Assembly: GCF_033097525.1 (NCBI RefSeq)
Contig: NZ_CP109907.1
Coordinates: forward strand, 4,898,001-4,962,000
DNA from: Sphingobacterium sp. UGAL515B_05
GTDB taxonomy: Bacteria; Bacteroidota; Bacteroidia; Sphingobacteriales; Sphingobacteriaceae
DNA: 64,000 bases
Direction: 5' to 3'
Shown here: one piece after another, positions 35,062 to 44,745 of the stretch
Position numbering within the stretch: the first letter of the stretch is position 1
Layout of the letters: the number at the start of each line of letters is the position of its first letter
Program-made: the position numbers and the translations under genes
The notes under the pieces: model-generated
What the model was told of the DNA's origin: nothing
Database searches by the model: none
What the model saw: only the letters and a program-made list of their open reading frames with translations

Positions 35062-35092
35062 TGAAGGTCGGATTATCAAGTCCAACCTTCAT
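35062..35092 (+). terminator. Terminator-like hairpin
   Basis: ATGAAGGT and ACCTTCAT flank a partly pairing loop 47 nt after the small membrane gene. It resembles the hairpin at 17146. Confidence 0.55.
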
Positions 35093-35200
35093 ACATGAAT
35101 TTTACTTAATATAGTTGAGAATATAAATAACAACTATATACCTCGCACTGTTTTCGTAAAAAGCCTTTAGCTGGTGGCCAAGGTTTTTGCTGTATTTCAA

Positions 35201-35611
35201 CTATTCTTGGGCAGCCTTGTCGTTAACGAAACCGCCTGCTATCCCCGTTAGTGCTTCGTCGGTATCCTTCTCATTGTCTAAGGTTTTTTGGAGCAGTGAA
35301 GCTACATCGTCGTGTCCCATCGTTTCTGCAAATGTGGGAAGAGTACCGTAAGTGGCGATCTCGTAGTGTTCTACTTTCTGTGCTGCAAGGATGAGGCCTG
35401 CATCTCTGGTAAAAGTATCCTTTTCTGTGTCAGAAATGATCGAATCGGCTTCATCAAGCAGACCCTGCATAGCGTCACATTTTTTAGCAACAGCTTTTTC
35501 TCCCAATTGCTCAAATACCTGTTCAAGAGTTTCTATATGTTTCTGAGTTTACTTGGTATGCTTTTCAAAAGCAGCAGCGAGTTTTTCGCTAGTTGCCGCT
35601 TTCATAGTTAA
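35201..35611 (-). pseudogene. DUF892 ferritin-like protein, truncated and with nonsense codon
   Basis: The frame starts MKAATSEKLAAAFEKHTK at 35611, meets TAA at codon 19 (replacing a Gln of QTQKHIETLEQVFEQLG), and continues intact to KAAQE. This is the YciE/DUF892 ferritin-like domain (KVEHYEIATYGTLPTFAETM). The usual ~25 N-terminal residues are also missing. A shorter product from an internal ATG at 35506 would lack helix 1, so a working di-iron bundle is unlikely. Confidence 0.8.
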
Positions 35612-35712
35612 CCCAGCCCAAACCACTTTAGTTCAATAAAATATATTTAACTGTTATCAAATAAAAACGAAAGCGATATTCTCTTCTAAGGTTTGGTACA
35701 ATCCTGTTAGCG

Positions 35713-35740
35713 AAACCTTTCGCACTCCAATATTGTTCAC
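35713..35740 (+). promoter_or_regulatory. Promoter-like motif upstream of ligD
   Basis: AAACCTTTCGCACT, six variable bases, then TTGTTCAC. The same two blocks with the same spacing lie before the catalase gene at 39677. Likely -35/-10 of a shared alternative sigma factor, 150 nt before the ligD start. Confidence 0.65.
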
Positions 35741-35889
35741 ATTAATATTTATCAGGCCATAAAAAGCAATTTGCTAAATCAGAGAAAACCATTTCATATT
35801 GAGTTTTGTGCTATATCAAAATCGAATTAACTGGTAGCGTAATATGCATTTTATTATTTACCAATATATTAATTTTTAAAATACCGATC

Positions 35890-38652
35890 ATGGCCGATAA
35901 TAAATCAAAAAAGGGAAAAACAGCTAGAAAAAGATTACCTAAAGGTACAGTTGCGGGATTAGCTAAATATCGGCAAAAGCGTGCCGAAGAGAAAACACCG
36001 GAACCCTTTGGCGGGAAACCAAGTGGAACAGAATTACGCTTTGTGGTTCAGAAACACGATGCTTCACACCTGCATTATGACTTTCGTCTTGAAATGGATG
36101 GTGTTCTGAAAAGCTGGGCGGTACCTAAGGGGCCTTCAGTCGATCCAGGTGTAAAACGTCTTGCCATGATGGTTGAGGACCATCCCTATGATTATCGGAA
36201 TTTTGAAGGAATCATCCCAAAAGGGCAGTATGGCGGCGGCACAGTTATTGTCTGGGACGAAGGAACCTATGAACCTGCTGGAGGAGATTTTAGGGATATT
36301 CCCAAACAGGAAAAAGAACTTTTACATCAGCTGTATTCTGGTAAGCTAAAATTCAAACTCAATGGCAAAAAACTCAAAGGCGAATTTGCTCTTGTTAAAG
36401 CCCAGGGCAGGGGAGATAACGGCTGGCTGCTGATGAAACTGGATGATAAATATGCCAGTGAAAAAGACATAACGACGAAAGATAAATCGGTGCTATCTGG
36501 CAAATCCATTGCGCAGATGGAGCAATCTCCAGATCATGTATATGGAGAACCTATCATTAAAAAAGACAGTACCGTTAAAGATAAACGCTCTGTAAAGGCC
36601 AAAGCATCTGAGCTTATCAATGATCAACTTGATGCAGTTCCTAAAAATAAATCTTCGAAGAAAACAGATCTTCAAGATTTATTGAAAAATACACCAAAGC
36701 AAAAATTCTATTCCCACATTGAGCCCATGCTTGCCACATTGGTCGCTAAGCCTTTTGATGATGATGACTGGATCTATGAAGTAAAATGGGATGGGTATCG
36801 GGCGGTAGCTTTCATAAACAAAGGGGAAGTGGAATTGAAGTCCCGCAACGATAAAAGCTTTAATGAAAAATTCTATCCCATTTATGACAATTTAAAGGAG
36901 CTTGGATTAAATGCCATATTGGATGGGGAAGTAGTGGTGCTTGGTGAAAACGGAAAGGCCAATTTTGGCTCTTTACAAAATTGGCGCAGTGAAGCAGATG
37001 GCGATCTGGTTTATTACGTATTTGATATCCTCTGGTACAATGGGCAAGATTTAAAAGATCTTACGCTGTTTGAACGTAAAACTATATTAAAGGAAATCTT
37101 ACCAGAACGGAAAAGCATTCTAGTCAGTGAACATTTTGAAACTTCGGGAACCCAGTTCCTTGAAGAAGCCAGGAAATTGGGCCTTGAAGGAATTATGGCC
37201 AAACGAAAAGATAGTATATACCATGTCCATAACCGTTCAAAGGACTGGCTAAAGATCAAGGCGAATAAAAGACAGGAGGTCGTGATCGGGGGATACACGC
37301 TGAATGATGACTCCAGTAAATTATTCAGTAGTATTCTTGTAGGTGTCTATGACCGAAAAAAATTAGTCTATACAGGTAAAGTCGGTACAGGTTTCAATGA
37401 AAAACTACAGAAGCAGATGATGCAGCTTTTTAAACCGCTGATCATTTCTAAAACGCCTTTTATGGAAGAACCAGATGTAAACAAACCATCACGCTTTAGA
37501 CCGAATCCACCACACGCCACGGTGACCTGGCTCAAACCCGATCTCGTCTGTGAGGTTAGTTTTACGGAATTGACAAGTGATGGCGTGATGCGGCATCCTT
37601 CTTTTGATGGAATGCGCGAGGACAAAAGTCCGAAGAAAGTTATTTTGGAGGAGGCAGCTCCTATAGCAGAAATATTTAATGACATGGAAGATAAAATAAT
37701 TGCTCCACGAAGTAAAGGTGAGCGTAAAACGCTATTGAATCCGAAAGATAATACGCAGGTCAAAAAGATAAATGGGCATGAGTTAAAATTCACGAACCTT
37801 GATAAGATCTTTTGGCCAAAAGAGGGAATAACAAAAAGAGATCTTATCAACTATTATTATCAGGCAGCTCCATTTATATTGCCTTATTTAAAAGACCGTC
37901 CCCAAAGCATGAACAGATTTCCCGATGGTATTGAAGGTGAAGGTTTCTATTTCAAAAACGTAACGGATACTGCTCCGGACTGGGCGGAGACCTATCTTTA
38001 CCATAGCGATACAGATAACAAGGATAAGCATTATCTGGTTGGAAAAGATGAAGCGACACTGCTCTACATGGTCAATCTTGGCTGCATTGAGATGAACCCT
38101 TGGAGTAGTACGGTCAAAAAGCCCGAAAATCCATCATTCTGTATTATCGATCTAGACCCGGATAAAAATTCCTTTAATCAGGTCGTTGAGGCAGCACAGG
38201 TAACGAAGAGCATCCTAGATGATATGGGCGTTCCAAGCTATTGTAAGACCAGCGGTTCTACTGGCCTTCACATCTATATTCCGCTCGGGGGGAAATACAC
38301 TTATGATCAGTCCAAGGAATTTGCCAGGGTGATTGTCACATTAGTACATAATGAGTTGCCCAAGTTCACCAGTTTAGAACGGTCCATTAAGGATCGGAAA
38401 GGAAAAATGTATCTGGATTTTTTACAGAATAGACCCCATGCAACCATTGCTGCGGCCTATGCTGTCCGTCCTAAACCCGGAGCAACGGTATCTATGCCGC
38501 TTCATTGGGATGAAGTTAAGAAGGGGTTGAAAATAAGTGATTTTCATCTGTTGAATGCCATAGAAAGGATGAATAGCGAAGGTGATATTTTTAAGCCTGT
38601 CCTTGGTAAAGGTATTGATCTCAAAAAAGTAATTGAAAAATATACCAAATAA
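35890..38652 (+). CDS. ligD: ATP-dependent DNA ligase D (PE-LIG-POL)
   Basis: 920 residues from ATG 35890 (MADNKSKKGKTARKR); an in-frame extension to 35806 is unlikely coding. Domain order: 3'-phosphoesterase (~30-190, HDASHLHYDFRLEMDG), ATP-dependent ligase (~280-590, nucleophile Lys299 in YEVKWDGYR) and primase-polymerase (~625-915, GHELKFTNLDKIFWP and SGSTGLHIYIPLGG). It repairs double-strand breaks by non-homologous end joining, normally with Ku, which is not in this window. The following CDF gene starts 16 nt later. Confidence 0.95.
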   Translation: MADNKSKKGKTARKRLPKGTVAGLAKYRQKRAEEKTPEPFGGKPSGTELRFVVQKHDASHLHYDFRLEMDGVLKSWAVPKGPSVDPGVKRLAMMVEDHPYDYRNFEGIIPKGQYGGGTVIVWDEGTYEPAGGDFRDIPKQEKELLHQLYSGKLKFKLNGKKLKGEFALVKAQGRGDNGWLLMKLDDKYASEKDITTKDKSVLSGKSIAQMEQSPDHVYGEPIIKKDSTVKDKRSVKAKASELINDQLDAVPKNKSSKKTDLQDLLKNTPKQKFYSHIEPMLATLVAKPFDDDDWIYEVKWDGYRAVAFINKGEVELKSRNDKSFNEKFYPIYDNLKELGLNAILDGEVVVLGENGKANFGSLQNWRSEADGDLVYYVFDILWYNGQDLKDLTLFERKTILKEILPERKSILVSEHFETSGTQFLEEARKLGLEGIMAKRKDSIYHVHNRSKDWLKIKANKRQEVVIGGYTLNDDSSKLFSSILVGVYDRKKLVYTGKVGTGFNEKLQKQMMQLFKPLIISKTPFMEEPDVNKPSRFRPNPPHATVTWLKPDLVCEVSFTELTSDGVMRHPSFDGMREDKSPKKVILEEAAPIAEIFNDMEDKIIAPRSKGERKTLLNPKDNTQVKKINGHELKFTNLDKIFWPKEGITKRDLINYYYQAAPFILPYLKDRPQSMNRFPDGIEGEGFYFKNVTDTAPDWAETYLYHSDTDNKDKHYLVGKDEATLLYMVNLGCIEMNPWSSTVKKPENPSFCIIDLDPDKNSFNQVVEAAQVTKSILDDMGVPSYCKTSGSTGLHIYIPLGGKYTYDQSKEFARVIVTLVHNELPKFTSLERSIKDRKGKMYLDFLQNRPHATIAAAYAVRPKPGATVSMPLHWDEVKKGLKISDFHLLNAIERMNSEGDIFKPVLGKGIDLKKVIEKYTK

Positions 38653-38668
38653 ATGCATTTAAACCTCC

Positions 38669-39580
38669 ATGGATAATCCGGAATTAAAAACCAGTAATAA
38701 AAAATCAATATACAGTGCACTCGCGGCGAATCTATTAATTGCATTAACTAAATTCATCGCGGGAGCATTTACAAATAGTTCCTCCATGATCTCAGAAGGT
38801 ATTCACTCAACGGTAGATACTGCAAATCAATTGCTCATACTTTATGGCTTGAAAAGAAGTAAGAGGCCACCCGACCAGTCTCATCCTTTTGGTTATGGTA
38901 AAGAACTATACTTTTGGTCTTTTGTTGTTTCCATTCTGATTTTTGGGCTTGGTGGTGCATTATCTATTTACCAGGGTATAGCTCATATCATGAAACCCGA
39001 ATTTATGAGCGATCCTTTTTGGAATTATATTGTACTCATACTCTCCTTAATTTTTGAAGGAACTTCTTTTTTTATTGCTTTAAAAGAATTCAATAAAACC
39101 CGCAATGGCATGGGTTGGTGGGATGCAATTATTAAGAGTAAAGATCCTTCCAGTTTCCTTGTGGTCTTTGAAGATGGTGCAGCTGTGGCAGGGTTAATAA
39201 TCGTTATGGTACTCATGGGACTAAGTCATTACTTGCAGATTCCTGAATTAGATGGCCTAGCTTCAGTAATCGTAGGCTTGTTGTTGGTTTTCGTATCCTT
39301 TATATTGGCTAGAGAAAGCAGAAGCTTATTAATGGGAGAGGGAATTGCTTCAGAAACAAGATTGAAAATCGCCCAGCTTGCCGAAAAGGATTCAGCTGTT
39401 ATAAAAACTAAAAACATACTATCCACTTATCAATCGCCAGAGTACGTTGTATTGATGCTTATTATTGATTTTGAAGATCATCTTGAAACAGAGGATATCA
39501 CCGAGGCGATACGCCGGATTCGTGAGGATATAAAAAATGAATTTGAGTTTGTGCACTTTGTAATTATTCAACCAGAATAA
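38669..39580 (+). CDS. Cation diffusion facilitator family transporter
   Basis: 303 residues with about six membrane helices. CDF hallmarks: EGIHSTVDTANQLLILYG in the early helix region (metal-binding H-x-x-x-D) and HPFGYGKELYFWSFVVSI, then a cytoplasmic C-terminal domain (EDHLETEDITEAIRRIREDI). It exports divalent metals such as Zn, Co, Fe or Mn in exchange for protons; which metal cannot be read. It follows ligD by 16 nt and is probably in the same transcript. Confidence 0.9.
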   Translation: MDNPELKTSNKKSIYSALAANLLIALTKFIAGAFTNSSSMISEGIHSTVDTANQLLILYGLKRSKRPPDQSHPFGYGKELYFWSFVVSILIFGLGGALSIYQGIAHIMKPEFMSDPFWNYIVLILSLIFEGTSFFIALKEFNKTRNGMGWWDAIIKSKDPSSFLVVFEDGAAVAGLIIVMVLMGLSHYLQIPELDGLASVIVGLLLVFVSFILARESRSLLMGEGIASETRLKIAQLAEKDSAVIKTKNILSTYQSPEYVVLMLIIDFEDHLETEDITEAIRRIREDIKNEFEFVHFVIIQPE

Positions 39581-39676
39581 TCACATATAAGCCCTTCGGA
39601 CAAGCTATCAAAAACATCATTTTCAAGCCCATAACGTTAGAAATGGTGGTAATTCTGGCAAATGTAAATACCTGCC

Positions 39677-39704
39677 AAACCTTTCACACTTTGGTTTTGT
39701 TCAC
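39677..39704 (+). promoter_or_regulatory. Promoter-like motif upstream of the catalase
   Basis: AAACCTTTCACACT, six variable bases, TTGTTCAC: 21 of 22 fixed positions equal to the ligD motif. Because it ends at 39704, transcription would begin downstream of the ATG at 39708, which favours the ATG at 39735 as the real catalase start. Confidence 0.65.
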
Positions 39705-39734
39705 CTGATGGATCAAACCAGAACAGTATTGGAT

Positions 39735-41849
39735 ATGAAAAAAGAAAAGAATTTAAAAACTGCTGAGATAGATCAGCATTTAGTGGACAATTCCGAGCAG
39801 ATTATGACCACCAATGATGGCGTGCCTATTTCCGACAACAACAATACATTAAAGGCGGGTGAGCGGGGGCCATCATTACAACAGGATCATATTTATTTTG
39901 ATAAGCTGATGCATTTTGACCGCGAACGTATACCAGAACGTGTCGTTCATGCGCGTGGATCAGGAGCCCATGGAATTTTCGAAGCGACTGCTGACCTATC
40001 TCAATATACAAGCGCAGCATTTTTAAAAAAAGGAACAGTAACGCCTCTTTTTACTAGATTTTCCACAGTAGCAGGTTTCAAAGGCTCTACCGACCTTGCT
40101 AGAGATGTACGCGGTTTCTCTGTTAAATTTTATACCGAAGAAGGCAATTATGATCTTGTGGGTAACAATATTCCAGTTTTTTTTATTCAGGACGCGATGA
40201 ATTTTCCAGATCTCATCCACGCGGTAAAACCAGAGCCGAACAACGAAATACCGCAGGCGGCATCTGCACATGATACCTTTTGGGATTTTGTATCATTGAT
40301 GCCCGAATCTGCACATATGATCATGTGGACGATGTCCGATCGTGCAATACCCCGAAGTTTAAGGATGATGGAAGGTTTTGGTGTCCATACGTTTAAATTT
40401 GTGAATGCCCAAGGAAAAGGCACATTCGTTAAATTTCATTGGAAACCGAGATTAGGAGTCCATTCAGTCGCATGGAACGAAGCTCAAAAAATCTCAGGAT
40501 TTGATGCTGATTTTCATCGGAGAGATCTTTATGAAGCTATTGAAAGGGGCGATTTTCCGCAGTGGGACCTCGGCGTCCAATTGATTCCTGAGGCCGATGA
40601 ATTTAAATACTCGTTTGACATTCTTGATGCGACAAAGATTATTCCAGAGGAACTCGTGCCTGTTCAGATTATCGGAACCATGACACTAAATCGCAACCCA
40701 GAGAATTTTTTTGCAGAGACCGAACAAGCCGCTTTCGACCCCGGAAGGTTAGTGCCAGGTATAGATGTTTCGGATGATCCGCTTTTGCAAGGTCGGATAT
40801 TTTCATATATGGATACCCAAAATTATCGATTAGGTGGTCCAAATTTCCATGAGCTTCCTATCAATCGTCCCGTGACCGGCAAACATAATAACCAAAAAGA
40901 TGGTTTTGCGCGGTCTGAGATTCCTAAAGGTGCCGTGAGCTATTTCCCTAATAGTAAAGCTGTGGGTTGTCCTTATCATGCGATGCTCAATGATGGGGTA
41001 GGGTTTGAATCCCACAAGCAACTGATCGATGGCTCGAAAATTAGAGCCCGCTCAGATTCCTTCGCAGACCACTTTACACAAGCAAGACTATTTTTTAATT
41101 CACAAAGCCCAGAAGAACAGGATCACATGATCAACGCCCTGAGTTTTGAGCTTTCGAAAGTAAATGATGTCAATATAAGAAAGCGAGAACTGGCTATTTT
41201 GAACCAGATAGACCAGGGATTAGCAAAAAATGTCGGTACAAACCTAGGGCTTACCCCGCCAAAAGAACTTGATCCATTGACACTCAAATTCGCACGGCAG
41301 AACCATCCTCAATATCCTCTTAAACCAGTCAAACCTGAAGTTGACAAGTCTGCAGCTTTGAGTATGAAAGTAAAAGACGGCGCGGGTACAATCAAGAGTA
41401 GGAAGGTCGCTTTCCTTGTTGATAATGGGGCTAGTAAATCTTCCATAGATAAAATGAAAACGGCACTTGAAAGCGAAGGAGCGCAGGCCGTGTTAATTGC
41501 ATCTCATGTCGGAAAGATCCGGTTCATGGAAGGGGCAGAAGAAGATATCCAACATTCCTATCTTACAGAGGCCTCAGTGTGTTACGATGCATTCTTCACA
41601 CCAGCAGGCGAATCGGTAAAGACTCTTTCGCAAAATGCCGATTATCTCCATTTTATCAATGAAGGGTACCGACACTGTAAGGCCCTTGCATTTGCAAAAG
41701 ATGCTGAAGGCTTAGCTGAACAGTCATTTATTAAAAAAGATAAAGGCGTTATTTTCGAAAGCAAGGACAATTTAACAGCCGATTTCATAGCGGTAATGAA
41801 AGGCCACCGTGTTTGGGAAAGAGAAAAATCAAGAAAGGTGCCTTCTTGA
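39735..41849 (+). CDS. katE: Large-subunit monofunctional catalase (KatE/HPII type)
   Basis: 704 residues from ATG 39735 (MKKEKNLKTAEID), chosen over 39708 because the promoter motif ends just before the latter. Catalase core: distal His in RVVHARGSGAHG (~72), YDLVGNNIPVFFIQD with the distal Asn, and the proximal Tyr in RIFSYMDTQNYRL (~357). A C-terminal DJ-1/PfpI-like domain (~565-700, KVAFLVDNGASKSSI) marks the large HPII class. It disproportionates hydrogen peroxide in the cytosol. A strong terminator follows. Confidence 0.95.
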   Translation: MKKEKNLKTAEIDQHLVDNSEQIMTTNDGVPISDNNNTLKAGERGPSLQQDHIYFDKLMHFDRERIPERVVHARGSGAHGIFEATADLSQYTSAAFLKKGTVTPLFTRFSTVAGFKGSTDLARDVRGFSVKFYTEEGNYDLVGNNIPVFFIQDAMNFPDLIHAVKPEPNNEIPQAASAHDTFWDFVSLMPESAHMIMWTMSDRAIPRSLRMMEGFGVHTFKFVNAQGKGTFVKFHWKPRLGVHSVAWNEAQKISGFDADFHRRDLYEAIERGDFPQWDLGVQLIPEADEFKYSFDILDATKIIPEELVPVQIIGTMTLNRNPENFFAETEQAAFDPGRLVPGIDVSDDPLLQGRIFSYMDTQNYRLGGPNFHELPINRPVTGKHNNQKDGFARSEIPKGAVSYFPNSKAVGCPYHAMLNDGVGFESHKQLIDGSKIRARSDSFADHFTQARLFFNSQSPEEQDHMINALSFELSKVNDVNIRKRELAILNQIDQGLAKNVGTNLGLTPPKELDPLTLKFARQNHPQYPLKPVKPEVDKSAALSMKVKDGAGTIKSRKVAFLVDNGASKSSIDKMKTALESEGAQAVLIASHVGKIRFMEGAEEDIQHSYLTEASVCYDAFFTPAGESVKTLSQNADYLHFINEGYRHCKALAFAKDAEGLAEQSFIKKDKGVIFESKDNLTADFIAVMKGHRVWEREKSRKVPS

Positions 41850-41862
41850 TTTCTTGATATTC

Positions 41863-41900
41863 AACAAATAGTCCTTCTAACGAAGGACTATTTGTTTAAC
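41863..41900 (+). terminator. Strong terminator of the catalase gene
   Basis: A 15-bp perfect stem (core CAAATAGTCCTTC / GAAGGACTATTTG) with a TAAC loop, followed by T residues. Confidence 0.9.
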
Positions 41901-41960
41901 AGGCGAATAGAAGTAGGACTGGAAATCAGAAATGGTTTATAATTATTAACAAGAAGTAGC

Positions 41961-42824
41961 ATGAAAAAAGAAGCAAGTAAAAAGATTCGACCGCTGCAAA
42001 AGCAAAAGCGACCGGGATTGGAAATAAATATGGTACCAGTTCCTGACACATCTCCACTAAAGTATCCTGCAGAAGGAAAATTAAAAAATAAGGTAGCGTT
42101 AATTACCGGCGGAGATAGCGGTATCGGCAAAGCTGTAGCTCTGTTATTTGCGAAGGAGGGAGCTGATATTGTTATAGCCTATCTTAGTGAAACAAAAGAT
42201 GCAAAACAAACCAAAAAAGAGGTTGAATCCTTCTCTCGAAAATGTACGCTGATTAAAGGTGATTTGGGAAAAGAAAATCACTGTAAAAAAGTCATTGAAA
42301 TTGCAATAAAAACGCATAAGAAAATTGATATTATTGTTAACAATGCTGGGCTTCACTGGGAAACAGAATCAATTGAAAAAATTTCGACTGAACAGTTAAT
42401 CAAGACTTTTCAGAATAATTTCTTTTCTTATTTCTGGGTTACGAAGTATGCCATACCGTATCTTAAGAAAGGAGCAAGCATAATTAATACATCCTCGGTG
42501 ACTGCTTATCGAGGCAGCCCAAAATTGATCGATTATTCTGCAACAAAAGGTGCAATAATTTCGTTTACACGGAGCTTGTCAGCAAATCTCATAGCTAAAG
42601 GAATTCGGGTCAATGCTGTTGCTCCAGGTCCGGTATGGACACCATTGATAGCATCATCTTTTGGTCCTAAAAAGAACGCCGAATTTGGAAGCGACTCTCC
42701 AATGAACAGGGCAGGAATGCCTAATGAAATTGCGCCAAGCTTTCTATTTCTAGCTAGCGAAGATTCACATTTCATGAGCGGTCAAGTTTTACATCCCAAT
42801 GGAGGAGAAGTCGTAAATGGTTAG
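41961..42824 (+). CDS. SDR family oxidoreductase (general-stress type)
   Basis: 287 residues. A ~40-residue basic N-terminal extension (KKIRPLQKQKRPGLEINMVP) precedes the Rossmann motif TGGDSGIGKAVA, IIVNNAGLHWETE, the catalytic Ser in INTSSVTAYRG and Tyr-Lys in YSATKGAIISFT. The long form with this extension is typical of stress-induced SDRs such as the YhdF/GsiB-region group. The substrate is unknown. It lies after katE and its terminator, so it needs its own promoter. Confidence 0.87.
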   Translation: MKKEASKKIRPLQKQKRPGLEINMVPVPDTSPLKYPAEGKLKNKVALITGGDSGIGKAVALLFAKEGADIVIAYLSETKDAKQTKKEVESFSRKCTLIKGDLGKENHCKKVIEIAIKTHKKIDIIVNNAGLHWETESIEKISTEQLIKTFQNNFFSYFWVTKYAIPYLKKGASIINTSSVTAYRGSPKLIDYSATKGAIISFTRSLSANLIAKGIRVNAVAPGPVWTPLIASSFGPKKNAEFGSDSPMNRAGMPNEIAPSFLFLASEDSHFMSGQVLHPNGGEVVNG

Positions 42825-42830
42825 CTGAAC

Positions 42831-42965
42831 AGATCAGAGGATACACCTGACGAATTCTACGCAAAGCATCAACAAAAATTGAATGCTTTTGAAAGGTTTG
42901 TTATCAAAAATATCGTTAGGCATAAGATGAATAAGAACGTTGCGAAGATAAGAAACGACAGGTAA
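42831..42965 (+). pseudogene. Coding-like remnant after the SDR gene
   Basis: In frame after the SDR stop, the sequence reads RSEDTPDEFYAKHQQKLNAF and ERFVIKNIVRHKMNKNVAKI to a TAA. No start codon fits. It is either a lost C-terminal extension or an unrelated fragment. Confidence 0.35.
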
Positions 42966-43091
42966 CAAGCAGTTTGACAAAATGGCGGATTTTTCGACTG
43001 GTAAAGTAAAACTATTTACGATATAGCGTTGTTAAATACATATATTATTACTGGAGTACTTGAAATAAAAACCTATTAATTATTAAACTAG

Positions 43092-43922
43092 ATGAAAGCT
43101 ATTTTTAAATTTACCCTGATTCTTTCAATTTTACTAACGCATTTAACAATTGCTTTAGCGCAGACAAAAGAAGATATCATTTTTCTTGCTGACGGAAGCC
43201 AAAAAAAGGGAAAGGTCGTTTCTATTAGCGATGATGTAATCAAGTTTTCATATACTGGAGAAGAAGTACAATACGAATTAAAACGTAAAGCAATTAATAA
43301 GATTGTTTTTGCGAACGGCAGGGAAGAATCTTTTCAAAACTTTTCGACTTCTCAAGTCAATAATGAACTCGCCAATTCAAATTTAGGCCAAAAAGACCAG
43401 GGGAATAGACTAGCTGTTATTCCATTTGAAATAGTGAGTAACGATCAAGCATTGGCTACAGATGCTATGCGTAGAGAAATTCAACAAGCTTGTATAGACG
43501 CGATGCGGTCCCGAGCATTATCCTTTCAGATCCAAGATCCACGAACTACAAATTCAGCCTTAACTAAAGCTGGAATAGGCCTGGCGGACATAGCTAACCA
43601 TGTTCCGGATGAATTGGCGAAACTTCTTGATGTCGATTATGTGGTGTTGGGCTCGTATGAAATTGAAAATAAAGGTTCTTCCAGTTTCGGATCTGGTACA
43701 GCAACTTACAATAATAAAAATCAAGACAACAAAAACAAGGGGAGTGTAGTTCAATCCAACAGTTCATTTACAACAATAAATTATAACACGAAGGTGCAAA
43801 TGAGCATTTATGATTCAAGTGGAAAGCAATTGTTTTCGGACACTAGAAAACCGTTGTTTGGCGGTTTGGATTCCTATAAAGGCGCTTTAAAAACATTGGC
43901 GAAACGTATACCTTTAAAATAA
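43092..43922 (+). CDS. Exported protein with CsgG-like core
   Basis: 276 residues with a signal peptide (about 1-24, ending ALA). A beta-rich region (~25-75: IIFLADGSQKKGKVVSISDD, possibly a small barrel) precedes a segment resembling CsgG/LpoB-type domains: LAVIPFEIVSNDQ, then LAKLLDVDYVVLGSYEIENK and VQMSIYDSSGKQLFSDTRKP. Such domains build outer-membrane secretion or peptidoglycan-synthase-activator proteins. There is no lipobox, so it is probably soluble in the periplasm. The family match is tentative. Confidence 0.6.
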   Translation: MKAIFKFTLILSILLTHLTIALAQTKEDIIFLADGSQKKGKVVSISDDVIKFSYTGEEVQYELKRKAINKIVFANGREESFQNFSTSQVNNELANSNLGQKDQGNRLAVIPFEIVSNDQALATDAMRREIQQACIDAMRSRALSFQIQDPRTTNSALTKAGIGLADIANHVPDELAKLLDVDYVVLGSYEIENKGSSSFGSGTATYNNKNQDNKNKGSVVQSNSSFTTINYNTKVQMSIYDSSGKQLFSDTRKPLFGGLDSYKGALKTLAKRIPLK

Positions 43923-44043
43923 AATTTATATTTCCAACTTTGTGATGATATGTATTTGTGATCCAATCGCATAGAGTTTTCAATGGATTCAAATTAAGTA
44001 CTACAATTTCTAGAAGTATAGGAATTAAATGCTTGATTTTTTT

Positions 44044-44607
44044 TTATCTAAACTTTATACCTTGTGTTTCAAGCTGTTCTGCGCCCGGAAAGATACCGAA
44101 GCTTCCAATTCTTCTTGTTGCCAGTTTAGTATGAATTTGATATTTTAATTTTCTTGATGTCGCTTGAATTTCTGTCCAGTCCCAAGCATTTACTTTTCCG
44201 TTGAATGTAGTTGAGATTTCGTTTTTCAATGCTCCGCTTTCATTAAAATGTCCGATGTGAGATTGATTGAGTTCGCTGTTTTTTAGTCCACCGAAATATA
44301 ATTGAATAAGTCCCCAACCTTGTGTTGAATACCGAAAAGTGTGGCCTTTACAATATTTGGGGTTAAGGTCAATTTTTCTGAATAGGGGTTTACCTTTATG
44401 TCTTGGTGTCCAAAGTTGAAAAGCAACAGCAAATTTGTCTCCATTTTCAAGGTCAAATTTTGATGATATTTCGTTAACAGTTTTGTATTGGCAAATCCCT
44501 TGCCCGTATGGTGAATACGAGTCGTAAACCTGCAAGTCAGTGTTCCTGAAAATAAAGTCAAGAATTTTCAATTTGTCAGCTTTGTCAGCGAAAAAATTGT
44601 AGTTCAT
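44044..44607 (-). CDS. Conserved-looking protein of unknown function
   Basis: 187 residues, basic, no signal peptide or helix bundle. DKADKLKILDFIFRNTDLQV at the start, then GQGICQYKTVNEISSKFDLE, GHTFRYSTQGWGLIQLYFGG and WDWTEIQATSRKLKYQIHTK. I recall similar orphan proteins in Bacteroidota without a defined function. Isolated and flanked by GC-richer intergenic sequence. Possibly immunity- or defence-associated, which is inference from setting only. Confidence 0.65.
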   Translation of the reverse strand: MNYNFFADKADKLKILDFIFRNTDLQVYDSYSPYGQGICQYKTVNEISSKFDLENGDKFAVAFQLWTPRHKGKPLFRKIDLNPKYCKGHTFRYSTQGWGLIQLYFGGLKNSELNQSHIGHFNESGALKNEISTTFNGKVNAWDWTEIQATSRKLKYQIHTKLATRRIGSFGIFPGAEQLETQGIKFR

Positions 44608-44745
44608 AGTTTAAGTTTTCTGTATTTTAGCCTTGCTGGTAGTGGATTACGTGTTGGCTAAGTAGCGTAACCGTATCGAAGATACGAAAGTAGAGCTGTT
44701 TCGCCAAGTCGCTTGTTATAAGTCAATGTTTTTTTTTTCATAAAT

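Noticed and set aside
44620..44740. Possible integron-type attC site (GTTGGCTAAG ... GCCAAGTCGC ... TTATAAG)
   Set aside because: Some pairing exists but core-site order and spacing do not fit, and no integrase gene is present.
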